A stretch of DNA of 64,000 bases from the NCBI GenBank assembly GCA_037043455.1, contig JAWPHD010001342.1, forward strand, positions 267,673 through 331,672. The letters run 5' to 3'. Position numbers and translations under genes: made by a program. This document shows, piece by piece, positions 22,284-34,597 of this stretch (positions are counted from its first letter, which is position 1; every line of letters begins with the position of its first letter). Source of the DNA: Cyrtodaria siliqua. Lineage: Eukaryota > Mollusca > Bivalvia > Adapedonta > Hiatellidae. The notes below the pieces were generated by a model, which made no database searches, was not told where the DNA came from, and worked only from the letters and a program-made list of their open reading frames with translations.

Positions 22284-23459
22284 CTGAAAATACACGTCGA
22301 CATGGGCCATGCAGTTTATGTTTAGTCCAAGATGTCACATTGTCTTAGAGAATAATGATGCTGAATGAACAAGCATGGTGACAAGTTGGTCTCAAACAAA
22401 TTCTCGAGATTTCCCGCCGATAGCAACTGAAACAGATACGAGTCATACATCGGGTAATAAAACAAGCCAAAGAGCAGACAGAAAAAGCAGTGCATTACAA
22501 AGATTACCACCAGATGCATGCATTTACTACCACATACGTTATAAGCAAAAGCTGTGATACCATTATTATTTCCAAAAGATGTTACGAAAAGTAGATCAAA
22601 GCAATACAGGAACAAAACAAGTCAATAAAATGCAAATGAAACTAAATATCTAAGTCAAACACCAGAATGTTATTACATAATGCATAAATGCAAACACAAC
22701 ACAATATCAAAAAGGAAAACACCCCAAAAAGTTTTATCACCATATCAAACTATGAACTCATTTTTCTAAAATTACAAATCTAATTACATATATAATAGTA
22801 AAAGAAGTTGTATCTAGACCCAGAAAATTTCACTCAGATGAATCGATATTATTAATAGTCCATGATATTTCACATGTCGAGTAACATCACAATGTAGCAG
22901 TTCTTCAATGAATTGATTTCATTCAATTTTTATATATGGCATGTCTTGCTTAAAAATGTTTAGAACTGAAAGTGCAATACCGATTCAACAAATATCAGCA
23001 GTACCTTCATAACTCCCATACTTCCGTCAAGACCTAGATTTTCATTTCATAATTTGAAATTGGGAATCCAAGAATTTTTGCTAATAAAGCAGCTAATTAT
23101 GTAATTATTTTAGTTTGATGCCTACATAGTATCAATGTGTTGTTTATATTACACCTTATCATCCCCTATTTTTTAATAGTTTTATCGTTATATATTTACA
23201 CTAATTTTTAAATAATACTTCATTTCCTCATTTTTCATCAATTTTTGCGCACAATATGACCTATTTATGTGTCGACGTGCCGTAAAACACCATTCATTCA
23301 TTCTTGAACTTGGGAGCGCTAATATGTATACTCCAGTTCAATTTACTGATGATGACATTGTTTTCCAGACACATTTTTAGTATCCCAATATGTACGAACT
23401 GTGCAACTGTTGTCGCAGATTTGTTTTTATAGTGCTATAAAAGAGTTTAATGTTGTCTT

Positions 23460-23645
23460 GCACCAGATAAACGGGCAGATGTCATCAACGCCTTTAATAA
23501 CACCTCTCAGTACCTGGATAATAAATTGAACATTGACAACCTTTTCTATCCTGATATGGTTAATAATAATAATCCTAAAGAACTTCAACACAACAAAGCT
23601 AATATTTCTGATACTGTTGCTTTTTTCTCGATTTCCAACTCTTGA
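23460..23645 (+). pseudogene. Reverse-transcriptase fragment of a retroelement
   Basis: The forward frame from GCA at 23460 to TGA at 23645 gives QYLDNKLNIDNLFY, ELQHNKANISDT and FFSISNS. This matches the palm region of invertebrate RTs with a YLDD box followed by an ELxLNKAN-SDT block. The catalytic DD has become DN and no flanking RT domains remain, so it is inactive debris. Confidence 0.6.
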
Positions 23646-23969
23646 TTGAAAATGGACAAACAATAGTAAGTGGCAGTTTATGTTTGTTGCGTTTTGTACT
23701 GTGCTTCTATTTATCCTCGTGTTCTTTGTTTTGAACCTGTGTTTACTGGTTTGACTGTGTTCTGTGAATGTTACATTTCCTGTTCGACTTTCTTACCTAC
23801 TTTTATCAAAGTGCAGGCTTCAAGAGTATACAAAATAGATCAACAAATATCAATAGTTAGTAACCTTGGTTATCAAAGTGTCACTTTATTTCTCAACTTT
23901 CAAGATTAACCACTTAAAAATATGCCTCACTGTCAATCGAGGTTAAATTTGTTTTACGTCATTTTGATC

Positions 23970-24128
23970 ACATTTTGGCTATATGATGATGGTCAAATGT
24001 TCAGTGGTGGAGCTTTTTTCCAGGGTAGAAAAGTACTGTATACCAACCATACCAACCATAAGAATCAACACTTTCTCACAAGTCGATCTCCCAGTGGGAT
24101 CCAAACCCGCCATGGTCAAAGGCCGTAA
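23970..24128 (-). mobile_element. SINE fragment (family of 41128-41395)
   Basis: It shares tccagggtagaaaagtact, gaatcaacactttctcacaa and cagtgggatccaaacccg with the fuller copies. The last block is the inverse of a tRNA B box. Degenerate. Confidence 0.55.
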
Positions 24129-24225
24129 TATCAATAAAGGCATCAAATAAATGCTAAAATTATGAAAAACATGGAATGGGGTATCATAACTTCCCTCTCA
24201 GACCCTCCTCCAGTGAATGTATGCT

Positions 24226-24429
24226 TTAACCCTTAACCCGCTATATATATATAATGGACTGTTTCTTCTTTGAATTAACACCCTTCTGTTATGTGACAAA
24301 GGGGTGTTTTGGGGGAAATGACTGACCAGCCGGACATTGTAAACCCTGATACTCGCAGACTGATCTGGGTTTGCAATGGGCGCAAAAGCTATTATAGGTG
24401 TTCTTAGTATTATAGTTGTTAAGGGTTAC
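24226..24429. mobile_element. Small MITE with TTAACCCTTAACCC ends, copy 1
   Basis: The left end is ttaacccttaacccgctata and the right end is the inverse (gttaagggttacc), with internal tgacaaaggggtgttttggg and gatctgggtttgcaatgg. Other copies are at 53640-53840 and 57640-57812, plus a decayed one at about 52503-52650. Non-coding. Confidence 0.8.
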
Positions 24430-25031
24430 CACAGTCAGGTGAATATTTAAAATATTCTCCAAAGTCAACTTATTCACATGTATTTAAAAGCAAGCAGGGG
24501 CGTAGCTGGCCGATCCCAAGCAATTGAACACCGCATGTCCAATGTTAATTGGGGGTCTGTGAGAATGTTCTCCACGATTTTTTAAAGATATAATAAAATG
24601 GTGCATTCTGAAGAGTTTGGGGAGACATTTTTTGGGAATGAACAGAACATTCTGGGGAAAAGTTGTTGGCCTGGGCCTACAGTGACTAAAAGGCAGCTAC
24701 ACCACTGACAAGGTTACATATATCATGTGGGGCTGTGGGTTGGGGCTGTGGGGTAATGATTAGCACTTTAGTGATCCAGAGATCATGTGTTCTATCAAAG
24801 TCTGGACCAAATTTTAATTCGTTCTCAAAACACTTTAAAAAGTAGTTTCATAGCTATCCACTCTTTCGGATGAGACTTTAAACCGAGGTCTGCTTGCTAA
24901 AATTTCAAGTGCTATACAGCGAGAATAAATAAACGCTAATAGGAACGTACAAATATCCAAAATGCCTGCGTTTCTGTTCAGCTCTCAGTTGACCTAAATA
25001 ACTACAGTGGAACCAATCAGCATGTATTTAC

Positions 25032-25281
25032 CTCAATTCTGTTCATGCTGACTTCCATCGCTATGATGTTCCGAACTCCCATTTGCATGAAGCGTAGGAT
25101 GCACAATCGCACTGTGTTAAAAGCGGCCATCATAATATACATGGAGGCGGACCTAAAGTGTGGCTGCGTCACGACCAAAACGAGTATGACTGAGTACAGA
25201 CACAGATGTCTGCCATTGGTGGTCACCGTCTCCCAAACAGCCAGCAGGTGGTTAACTTTACGTATCTGTCGCAGTTCATTC
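25032..25281 (-). CDS. ABCC4: Variable TM5-TM6 exon, copy G (ABCC4-like)
   Basis: A 250-nt exon (1 + 83 codons, phase 2 to 0). It begins NELRQIRKVNHLLAVWETV, has helix LCLYSVILVLVVTQ and a second segment MYIMMAAFNTVRLCILRFM, and ends AMEVSMNRIE. FNTVRL matches the conserved (Y/F)xxVRLT-like block of ABCC4 TM6. Acceptor gtatacag, donor gtaaat. It lies between the two members of the F/H subfamily but is not closely related to either. Confidence 0.87.
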
Positions 25282-25753
25282 CTGTATACGATTTTGCACT
25301 TTTTGAAAAACAACTTATTTCCTGATTTTGCATAGATATCGATGGCACTAAGCGAAAATATTGTATCTTGCTCTTTATTTATATATTCATAACTTTCACA
25401 TCCGGTCAACTTCCGGTAGGTTGAGTTATTCAACAGGTGAAAATAAAGGGGTTTACTCGGACTTTATCCTCAATCTCTATATGAAAAATGAAAATATTAG
25501 GCCATGATTTAAATCAAATGTATCCATATTGGTGTTTTAAAAACAGACAACTCCAAAAGAAGATACACAGATGTACACCAAAAATAAAGCTTTTAATATA
25601 ATTATCACTACAAACTACTTTTATAAAGGGCTAAAGTCAGTTGAGCACCAACAATAAACACCGAGTTTACCCCTACCAGAATGTGGAGGTCTTTTATTTT
25701 ATTGATCACTGATTGGTCAAATTATTTTGATGATGTCATGTGAAAGTTATGAA

Positions 25754-26129
25754 TAGAGATTATTTAACTGCTGGGATCGATTATAGGGAAATCCTTCATG
25801 AGATAGTAGATGTGGTTCGTTTCAGGAACGAGCATATGCGAGTGAGTGAAAAAACAAAACATGTCAACCATCTCATGAAGGTTTTGACTATAATCGAACA
25901 CAGCAGTTAAATAATCTAATTATTACATTTTAAATCAGTTTATGCATGATTTTAACCGAAATTATTTGCGTTATTGAACGTTATCAGCGGATGACATCGA
26001 CGTCAGCACCACTGTATTGATGTCATAACTCAGCGTCAGTGTTCGGAGTTAGTAAATAATATTTAGCGATTATGAATATTCTTTCAGTGAGAAATCCCAA
26101 TCTTTCACCAATGAAAATGTAATAAATAT
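25754..26129. mobile_element. Foldback/MITE-like element, copy 2 (family of 77-440)
   Basis: Same order as copy 1: foldback arms (gattatttaactgctggg and the inverse acagcagttaaataatc) around a variable centre, then the conserved tail with tagcgattatgaatat and gtgagaaatccc, ending aatgtaataaata. Confidence 0.75.
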
Positions 26130-26248
26130 AGTTACAATAGTTTTGCATTAACCCCTTGATATGTGTATTGCATGGCCCATCACTAACTTGTAGTTTGAGC
26201 AGTTATGACGGGGATTTAATATGTGTTCTGGAAGTTGTCTCAGTTCGA

Positions 26249-26318
26249 GTGGATATGCCATATATGTGGGATCACAAGTGAAGTGTAAGCCTCGATCCTA
26301 CTATTATGGCATATCCAC
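26249..26318. repeat. Hairpin at the left edge of the 16-bp satellite
   Basis: gtggatatgccata (26249-26262) and its exact inverse tatggcatatccac (26305-26318) enclose a ~42-base loop, just before the satellite begins. Confidence 0.7.
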
Positions 26319-26340
26319 AAGAGGTGATGCAAACTTCTAT

Positions 26341-29300
26341 GCACCTGTATTATACTACGCACCATTATTACTGTATGCACCATTAATACTATGCACCCGT
26401 ATTACTATGCACCTGTATTACTATGTACCTTTATTAATATGCACCTGTAATACTATGTATGAGTATTACTATGCACCTGTATTACTAAGCATGCAAATTA
26501 CTATGCACCTGTCTTACTAAGCATGCAAATTACTATGCACCTGTATTACTATGTATGTGTATTACTATGTATGTGTATTACTATGTATGTGTATTACTAT
26601 GCACCTGTATTACTATGCACCTGTATTACTATGCACCTGTATTACTATGTGCCTGTATTACTATGCACCTGTATTACTATGTATGTGTATTATTATGCAC
26701 CTGTATTACTATGTATGTGTATTACTATGCACCTGTATTACTATGTATGTGTATTACTATGTATGTGTATTACTATGTATGTGTATTACTATGCACCTGT
26801 ATTACTATGTATGTGTATTATTATGCACCTGTATTACTATGCATGTGTATTACTATGCACCTGTATTACTATGTATGTGTATTACTATGCACCTGTATTA
26901 CTATGCACATGTATTACTATGCACATGTATTACTATGTGCCTGTATTACTAGGCACCTGTATTATTATGCACCTGTATTACTATGTATGTGTATTACTAT
27001 GCACCTGTATTACTACGCACCTGTATTACTATGCACCTGTATTACTATGCACCTGTATTACTAGGCACATGTATTCCTATGCACCTGTATTATTATGTAT
27101 GTGTATTACTATGCACCTGTATTACTATGTATGTGTATTACTATGCACCTGTATTACTATGCATGTGTATTACTATGCACCTGTATTACTAGGCACCTGT
27201 ATTACTATGCATGTGTATTACTATGCACCTGTATTACTATGTATGTGTATTACTATGCATCTGTATTACTATGTATGTGTATTACTATGCTTGTGTATTA
27301 CTATGCACCTGTATTACTATGTATGTGTATTACTATGCACCTGTATTACTATGTATGTGTATTACTATGCACCAGTATTACTATGTATGTGTATTTCTAT
27401 GCACCAGTATTACTATGTATGTGTATTTCTAAGCACCTGTATTACTATGTACGTGTATTACTATGCAACTGTATTACTATGTATGTGTATTTCTAAGCAC
27501 CTGTATTACTATGTATGTGTATTACTATGCACCTGTATTACTATGTATGTGTATTACTATGCACCTGTATTACTATGTATGTGTATTACTATGCACCTGT
27601 ATTACTATGCACCTGTATTACTATGTATGTGTATTACTATGCACCTGCATTACTATGCACCTGTATTACTATGTATGTGTATTACTATGCACCTGTATTA
27701 TTATGCACCTGTATTACTATGTATGTGTATTACTATGCACCTGTATTACTATGCACCTGTATTACTATGTATGTGTATTACTATGCACCTGTATTACTAT
27801 GTATGTGTATTTCTATGTACCTGTATTACTATGTATGTGTATTACTATGCACCTGTATTACTATGTATGTGTATTACTATGCACCTGTATTACTATGTAT
27901 GTGTATTACTATGCACCTGTACCTGTATTACTATGTATGTGTATTACTATGCACCTGTATTACTATGCACCTGTATTACTATGTATGTGTATTACTATGT
28001 ATGTGTATAACTATGCACCTGTATTACTATGTATGTGTATTACTATGTATGTGTATTACTATGATCCTGTATTACTATGTATGTGTATTACTATGTATGT
28101 GTATTACTATGCACCTGTATTACTATGTATGTGTATTACTATGCACCTGTATTACTATGTATGTGTATTACTATGCACCTATATTACTATGCACCTGTAT
28201 TACTATGTATGTGTATTACTATGCACCTGTATTACTATGTATGTGTATTACTATGTATGTGTATTACTTAGCACCTGTATTACTATGTATGTGTATTACT
28301 ATGTATGTGTATTACTATGTATGTGTATTACTATGCACCTGTATTACTATGCACCTGTATTACTATGTATGTGTATTACTATGCACCTGTATTACTATGT
28401 ATGTGTATTACTATGTATGTGTATTACTATGCACCTGTATTACTATGTATGTGTATTACTATGTACCTGTATTACTATGTATGTGTATTACTATGCACCT
28501 GTATTACTATGTATGTGTATTACTCTGCACCTGTTTTACTATGCACCTGTATTACTATGCACCTGTATTACTATGTATGTGTATTACTATGCACCTGTAT
28601 TACTATGTATGTGTATTACTATGTATGTGTATTACTATGTATGTGTATTACTATGAACCTGTATTACTATGTATGTGTATTACTATGCACCTGTATTACT
28701 ATGTATTTGTATTACTATGCACCTGTATTACTATGCACCTGTATTACTATGTATGTGTATTACTATGCACCTGTATTACTATGCACCTGTATTACTAGGC
28801 ACATGTATTACTATGCACCTGTATTACTATGTATGTGTATTACTATGCACCTGTATTACTATGTATGTGTATTACTATGCACCTGTTTTACTATGCACCT
28901 GTATTACTATGTATGTGTATTAATATGCACCTGTATTACTACGTATGTGTATTACTATGCCCCTGTATTACTATGTATTTGTATTACTATATATGTGTAT
29001 TACTATGCACCTGTATTACTATGTATGTGTATTACTATGTATGTGTATCACTATGCACCTGTATTACTATGTATGTGTATTACTATGCACCTGTATTACT
29101 ATGTATGTGTATTACTATGTATGTGTATTACTTAGCACCTGTATTACTATGTATGTGTATTACTATGTATGTGTATTACTATGCACCTGTATTACTATGC
29201 CCCTGTATTACTATGTATTTGTATTACTATGTATGTGTATTACTATGCACCTGTATTACTATGTATGTGTATTACTATGTATGTGTATTACTATGCACCT

Positions 29301-31165
29301 GTATTACTATGTATGTGTATTACTATGCACCTGTATTACTATGTATGTGTATTACTATGCACCTGTATTACTATGTATGTGTATTACTCTGCACCTGTTT
29401 TACTATGCACCTGTATTACTATGTATGTGTATTACTATGTATGTGTATTACTATGCACCTGTATTACTATGTATGTGTATTACTATGCACCTGTATTACT
29501 ATATATTTGTATTACTATGCACCTGTATTACTATGCACCTGTATTACTATGTATGTGTATTACTATGCACCTGTATTACTATGCACCTGTATTACTATGC
29601 ACCTGTATTACTAGGCACATGTATTACTATGTATGTGTATTACTATGCACCTGTATTACTATGTATGTGTATTACTATGCACCTGTATTACTATGCACCT
29701 GTATTACTATGCATGTGTATTACTATGCACCTGTATTGCTATGCACCTGTATTACTAGGCACCTGTATTACTATGCATGTGTATTACTATGCACCTGTAT
29801 TACTATGCATGTGTATTACTATGCACCTGTATTACTATGCACCTGTATTACTATGCATGTGTATTACTATGCACCTGTATTACTATGCACCTGTATTAAT
29901 ATGCATGTGTATTACTATGCACCTGTATTACTATGCACCTGTATTACTATGCACCTGTATTACTATGTATGTGTATTACTATGCACCTGTATTACTATGC
30001 ACCTATATTACTATGTATGTGTATTACTATGTACCTGTATTACTATGTATGTGTATTACTATGCACCTGTATTACTATGTATGTGTATTACTATGCACCT
30101 GTATTACTATGTATGTGTATTTCTATGCACCAGTATTACTATGTATGTGTATTTCTATGCACCTGTATTACTATTTATGTGTATTACTATGCACCTGTAT
30201 TACTATGTATGTGTATTACTATGCACCTGTATTACTATGTATGTGTATTACTATGCTCATGTATTACTATGTATGTGTATTACTATGCACCTGTATTACT
30301 ATGCACCTGTATTACTATGTATGTGTATTACTATGCACCTGTATTACTATGCACCTGTATTACTATGTATGTGTATTACTATGCACATGTATTACTATGT
30401 ATGTGTACTACTATGCACCTGTATTACTATGCACCTGTATTACTATGTATGTGTATTACTATGCACCTGTATTACTATGCACCTGTATTACTATGCACCT
30501 GTATTACTATGTATGTGTATTACTATGCACCTGTATTACTATGCACCTGTATTACTATGTATGTGTATTAATATGCACCGGTATTACTATGTATGTGTAT
30601 TTCTATGTACCTGTATTACTATGTATGTGTATTACTATGCACCTGTATTACTATGTATGTGTATTACTATGCACCTGTATTACTATGCACCTGTATTACT
30701 ATGTATGTGTATTACTATGCACCTGTATTACTATGTATGTGTATTACTATGCACCTGTATTACTATGTATGTGTATTACTATGCACCTGTATTACTATGC
30801 ACCTGTATTACTATGTATATGTATTACTATGCACCTGTATTACTATGCACCTGTATTACTATGTATGTGTATTAATATGCACCGGTATTACTATGTATGT
30901 GTATTTCTATGTACCTGTATTACTATGTATGTGTATTACTATGCACCTGTATTACTATGTATGTGTATTACTATGCACCTGTATTACTATGCACCTGTAT
31001 TACTATGTATGTGTATTACTATGCACCTGTATTACTATGTATGTGTATTACTATGTATGTGTATTACTATGCACCTGTATAACTATGCACCTATATTACT
31101 AAGCATGCAAATTACTATGCACCTGTATTACTTTGTACCTTTATTAATATGCACCTGAATTACTA
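26341..31165 (+). repeat. 4.8-kb minisatellite of a 16-bp unit with two alternating states
   Basis: Close to 300 head-to-tail units of two main types, attactatgcacctgt and attactatgtatgtgt, with rarer intermediates (gcatgtgt, gtacctgt, gcacatgt, gcaccagt). Register is kept almost throughout. Both edges carry a diverged variant (ctaagcatgcaaattacta). Since 16 = 1 mod 3, three successive units return to the same frame, and neither type contains a stop in any forward frame. This creates overlapping open frames up to 737 codons of periodic YYYAPVLLCMCITMH-type peptide. They have no start context, no complexity and no homology, and I do not call them genes. Confidence 0.97.
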
Positions 31166-31387
31166 CCATAACCAAGATAAAAGCAACAACACAAAATCCT
31201 TAAACTATGGGCGACAACGTTTAAGGTATATAGACTATAATCTCTAACAATTAAATCTTGGATATATATATGAGTTTCAATTATAGACAGTGTGAGTCTT
31301 TCAACTGCGAAATAAACAGTAAGCAAAAGAACGAAGTTAGCCTAAGTGAGCTATATGTACATATATATAAAGATATTTTACTACTTT

Positions 31388-31930
31388 TCAATGTAAATCA
31401 CAACCACACGTATACGTAACACTGAACAAAGATAAAACATCACCACACCTGTAACACTGAATGAGGATAAAACATCACCACACCTGTTACACTGAACGAG
31501 GATAAAACATCACCATACCTGTTACACTGAATGAGGATAAAACACCACCACACCTGTTACACTGAACGAGGATAAAACATAACCATACCTATTACACTGA
31601 ACGAGGATAAAACACCACCACACCTGTTACACTGAACGAGGATAAAACACCACCACACCTGTTACAATGAATGAGGATAAAACACCACCACACCTGTTAC
31701 ACTGAACGAGGATAAAACACCACCACACCTGTTACAATGAATAAGGATAAAACACCACCACACCGGTTACAATGAATGAGGATAAAACATCACCACACCT
31801 GATACACTGAACGAGGATAAAACACCACCACACCTGTTACAATGAATGAGGATAAAACATCACCACACCTGATACACTGAATGAGGATAAAACATCACCG
31901 AGGATATAACATCACCACACCTGTTACATA
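31388..31930 (+). repeat. Minisatellite, ~36-bp unit, about 14 copies
   Basis: Unit: gaggataaaacatcacca followed by cacctgttacactgaac. Units alternate acat/acac and acactgaa/acaatgaa variants. A single related piece (acacctgtaacattgaatga) is seen at 35447-35466. Confidence 0.9.
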
Positions 31931-32395
31931 ACTGTCTTAAAAGGCTAAATGTATAAATATGTTTAAGTTAATTACAAGTTATGGGTGTCATTTTATGAAT
32001 ACAGCACATGTTTATTACTACATGTATCATTTAAGAAGGGGGGTTCTAGTCACATGATGGTTATGACAGTTATTAATTGGTTATTCAAACAACGTGAGGA
32101 TGGATGCTCATGCACACAACAAGTATTAATATGAGTATCCTAGTATAAACTTGATGAATTTGTGCAGTAAGAGGTTAGATATATTGTGACTATTATTAAT
32201 ATGTTTACATTGTACTGATGGTATAATGTATTTATAATGTAATTTTGCTGTTATAGATGTTTCAAAGATGAATAGTAATAAGGCAAGTTCATTTTAAAAT
32301 AGAATAGGTTGATCAGGTTGTAACGGATGAAATCTGCGTAGTGTGATGATATCATATAGATTAAATTTCAACAAGAAGACGCATATGTTTATGTA

Positions 32396-32462
32396 CAATG
32401 CAGTGGTGTAGAGGTAAGACGCAAGACTACTAAGCCAGCGATGAAAGTTTGAACCTCCTGTT
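32396..32462 (+). mobile_element. tRNA-like SINE head fragment
   Basis: gcagtggtgtagaggtaaga resembles an A-box region, and agtttgaacctcctg 40 bases on resembles a B box. No clean cloverleaf; taken as SINE-derived. Confidence 0.35.
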
Positions 32463-32917
32463 TTACATAAGTTTTATTTTATAACTTTTACTCCATTCAA
32501 GACTATCAGTTGTTTTTTTAAATTTAATATTATTTATTTATACATTTTCACTTCACTTTCCCGCTTTTTTATTAATTCTTTTTTTTTTCTTTCATATATG
32601 CTTCATATTTTATTTTTGTCTATATTTTTGAATAATAAGAATTATATTGATTACTAATATCCACTTTCGCTAGAAGTATCAGTCTGCTCATCACATGACA
32701 AGCTGGTCTACATCTCTTTCAAAAGCGATGTTTGTAGCCCAGTAGCCCTTTTCCGTCTCAATGACCTGGTTACAGCAAGACCGCCATTCTCCCGCAGTAA
32801 TTGTTTCCATGCCAAAAATATGTAATTTCTTTTCTCAATAAACAATGACTTTAAAAAACATTTGAAATCATATAAACTGTATTCCTTTGTTTTGTTTAAA
32901 AACAAAATTGAAAAAAT

Positions 32918-33000
32918 AAACTCGTACGACTCGAACCCGTGAAAACAGCAAAAACATCACTTGGAAGACTGTTATCATATCCACTGAGCCAAACCAACTA
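32918..33000 (-). mobile_element. tRNA-like sequence (SINE head or tRNA pseudogene)
   Basis: On the minus strand, ggtttggctcagtggatatg (A-box region), cttccaag in the anticodon position, then cacgggttcgagtcgtacg (B box, good match). Spacing is longer than in a normal type-I tRNA and the acceptor stem does not close well. Confidence 0.45.
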
Positions 33001-33098
33001 TATACTATTGTTCGGGGCGTTTGTTTCAGCCAAAGGTTTTTCTGCAGTAGCTTGAGCAATTTAAACCCCAGCGTTCGGTAGCATCTACACACATTATG

Positions 33099-34228
33099 CA
33101 GGGTTCAATCTAGGCCTGGATTTTAGGGAGAAGTCACTTCTCCCTCCAAAGAAAATAGAGAGAAGTGACCAAAAAATAGGGAGAAGTGAGGGAGACACGA
33201 TCTTTTAAATTAAGCGCGCAATCGGTTATTGTTAATTATTAACTGATATACATGTATACACCCTATTGGTTATAACCTTTTGATTATTTAAGAGCATGCT
33301 AGCTGTTTCAAATTAAATGTGTTTATTAATTTTATTCACACTCACAGGCACTCTTTACTGATATATACTGTAACTATAGAAGAAAGGATTGAGAGAAGAA
33401 TTAATATAAATATATTGCGGTATCTTTATTTATTCATCTTTCTATCAATTTGTATGGAGTTCTATGTAAATATGATTCTCAAACTTCTTCATTAAAGGCT
33501 TATTCCTCATTAAGACCTATAAGACCAATTTATGTGTTTTGTTTCCCAATTTGTATTAGCTAAAAACAATATTTATTAAAAAAAAAAAGTTTTTCCTCAA
33601 TCCGAACTTGTGTACCTATCCGAACTACTATGACACCGCATTTTTTTACTTCCAAAAATTCAGTAGAAATGTCATCTATTATTAACTCTTTTTCATTCAT
33701 TAATTTGTTTGGAATGCCAAAAGGTCCGTTTTATCAAACAATTAAGAAAACACAACTCTAATCATTATTCGGTGGTATCACCTCATGTAAATTAACTTCA
33801 AACTTGTTTCGATCACGTTTTCAACCCGCACTTGTCTAACTGTAACGGAACCTTTGATTGGTCAATTGTTCAGCTATATGCAATCTCATTGGATAAGGCG
33901 TGTGTATTCCCTGTAGAGTCTAATTTGTAAACAAAAAATGGCGAGGTGCGAAAATTGCCTCGGGGGATATCATAGTTGTAGGAAAGTATGCTCCCCTGCT
34001 GTGATCGAACAAAGCAATTAGCATAATCCCTTCCCAGAGATGTCTACGCCTGTTCTGAGACATAAACAACAGGTCAGTTAAAGGACTGGTTACACTTCGC
34101 GTGAGGGCGGAAAAAAAGAGAAGTGGTCAATCTGAAGGCGACTTTAACTTCGCCGTCGGCTAAAAAAAGCGAAGTCACGGAGGAAAAAGCGACAAAGTCG
34201 CTCGTGTCGCCCTCCAGAATGAACACTG
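33099..34228. mobile_element. hAT-like non-autonomous element, nested
   Basis: It starts cagggttcaatctagg and ends ccagaatgaacactg, which read inverted is cagtgttcattctgg, a typical hAT-type terminus. The direct flank is attatg on both sides; the uninterrupted relative at ~10300 shows cattatgtatacac, confirming the junction. The body contains agggagaagtgac-type short repeats and a 27-codon Cys-rich open frame from ATG at 33939, too short to name. Confidence 0.65.
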
Positions 34229-34597
34229 ATTATGTATACACTGTAGCCAGTTAATATTTCGTCTGCTTCAAGATAAAGGTTTTAGCACTCTGACCAATCA
34301 CTGATCTTATTTTTACAGGTAAAGCTATTAATAGATGCACCAAATTCAAAATTTGACAGTTAGGAATAAACGTTTTGTTCTAGAAAGTATGGAAATTAAA
34401 TACATTATATAATTATTTTGATACATCTGTATAGAGTAATGTTTAGTGTATTTACATGCCAAATTTTATGGTTTAAAGATGCTTTATTATTTAGAAATTT
34501 GTGATTAAACCTCTCTGAGCAAAATAATGCATAAAATGATCAGAAAAGTTTCTATGGGGCCATTTTGGGTTTTTTATACTCAACCCTGGCCTTTAAA
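34229..34597 (+). repeat. Right part of the segment shared with 10275-10715
   Basis: Continuation of the host TIR element after the hAT-like insertion, from attatgtatacactgtagcc to actcaaccctggcctt. Confidence 0.7.

Noticed and set aside
22322..22615. Hydrophobic reverse open frame upstream of copy F as another TM exon
   Set aside because: It lacks the shared start, the end pattern and the 250/253-nt phase rule; it looks like AT-rich intron.
26523..31158. Very long forward open frames (up to 737 codons) in the Tyr/Cys/Val/Leu-periodic region
   Set aside because: They are the translation of a 16-bp minisatellite without stops in any frame. All three forward frames are open at once, and there is no non-repetitive domain, splice structure or homology.
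26341..31165. CRISPR array or centromeric satellite
   Set aside because: There are no spacers between unique-sequence repeats, and the genome is eukaryotic. One interstitial 4.8-kb array in an intron is not evidence for a centromere.
33155..33200. Repeated agggagaagtgac motif as a regulatory element
   Set aside because: It lies inside the hAT-like insertion and is most simply part of that element.
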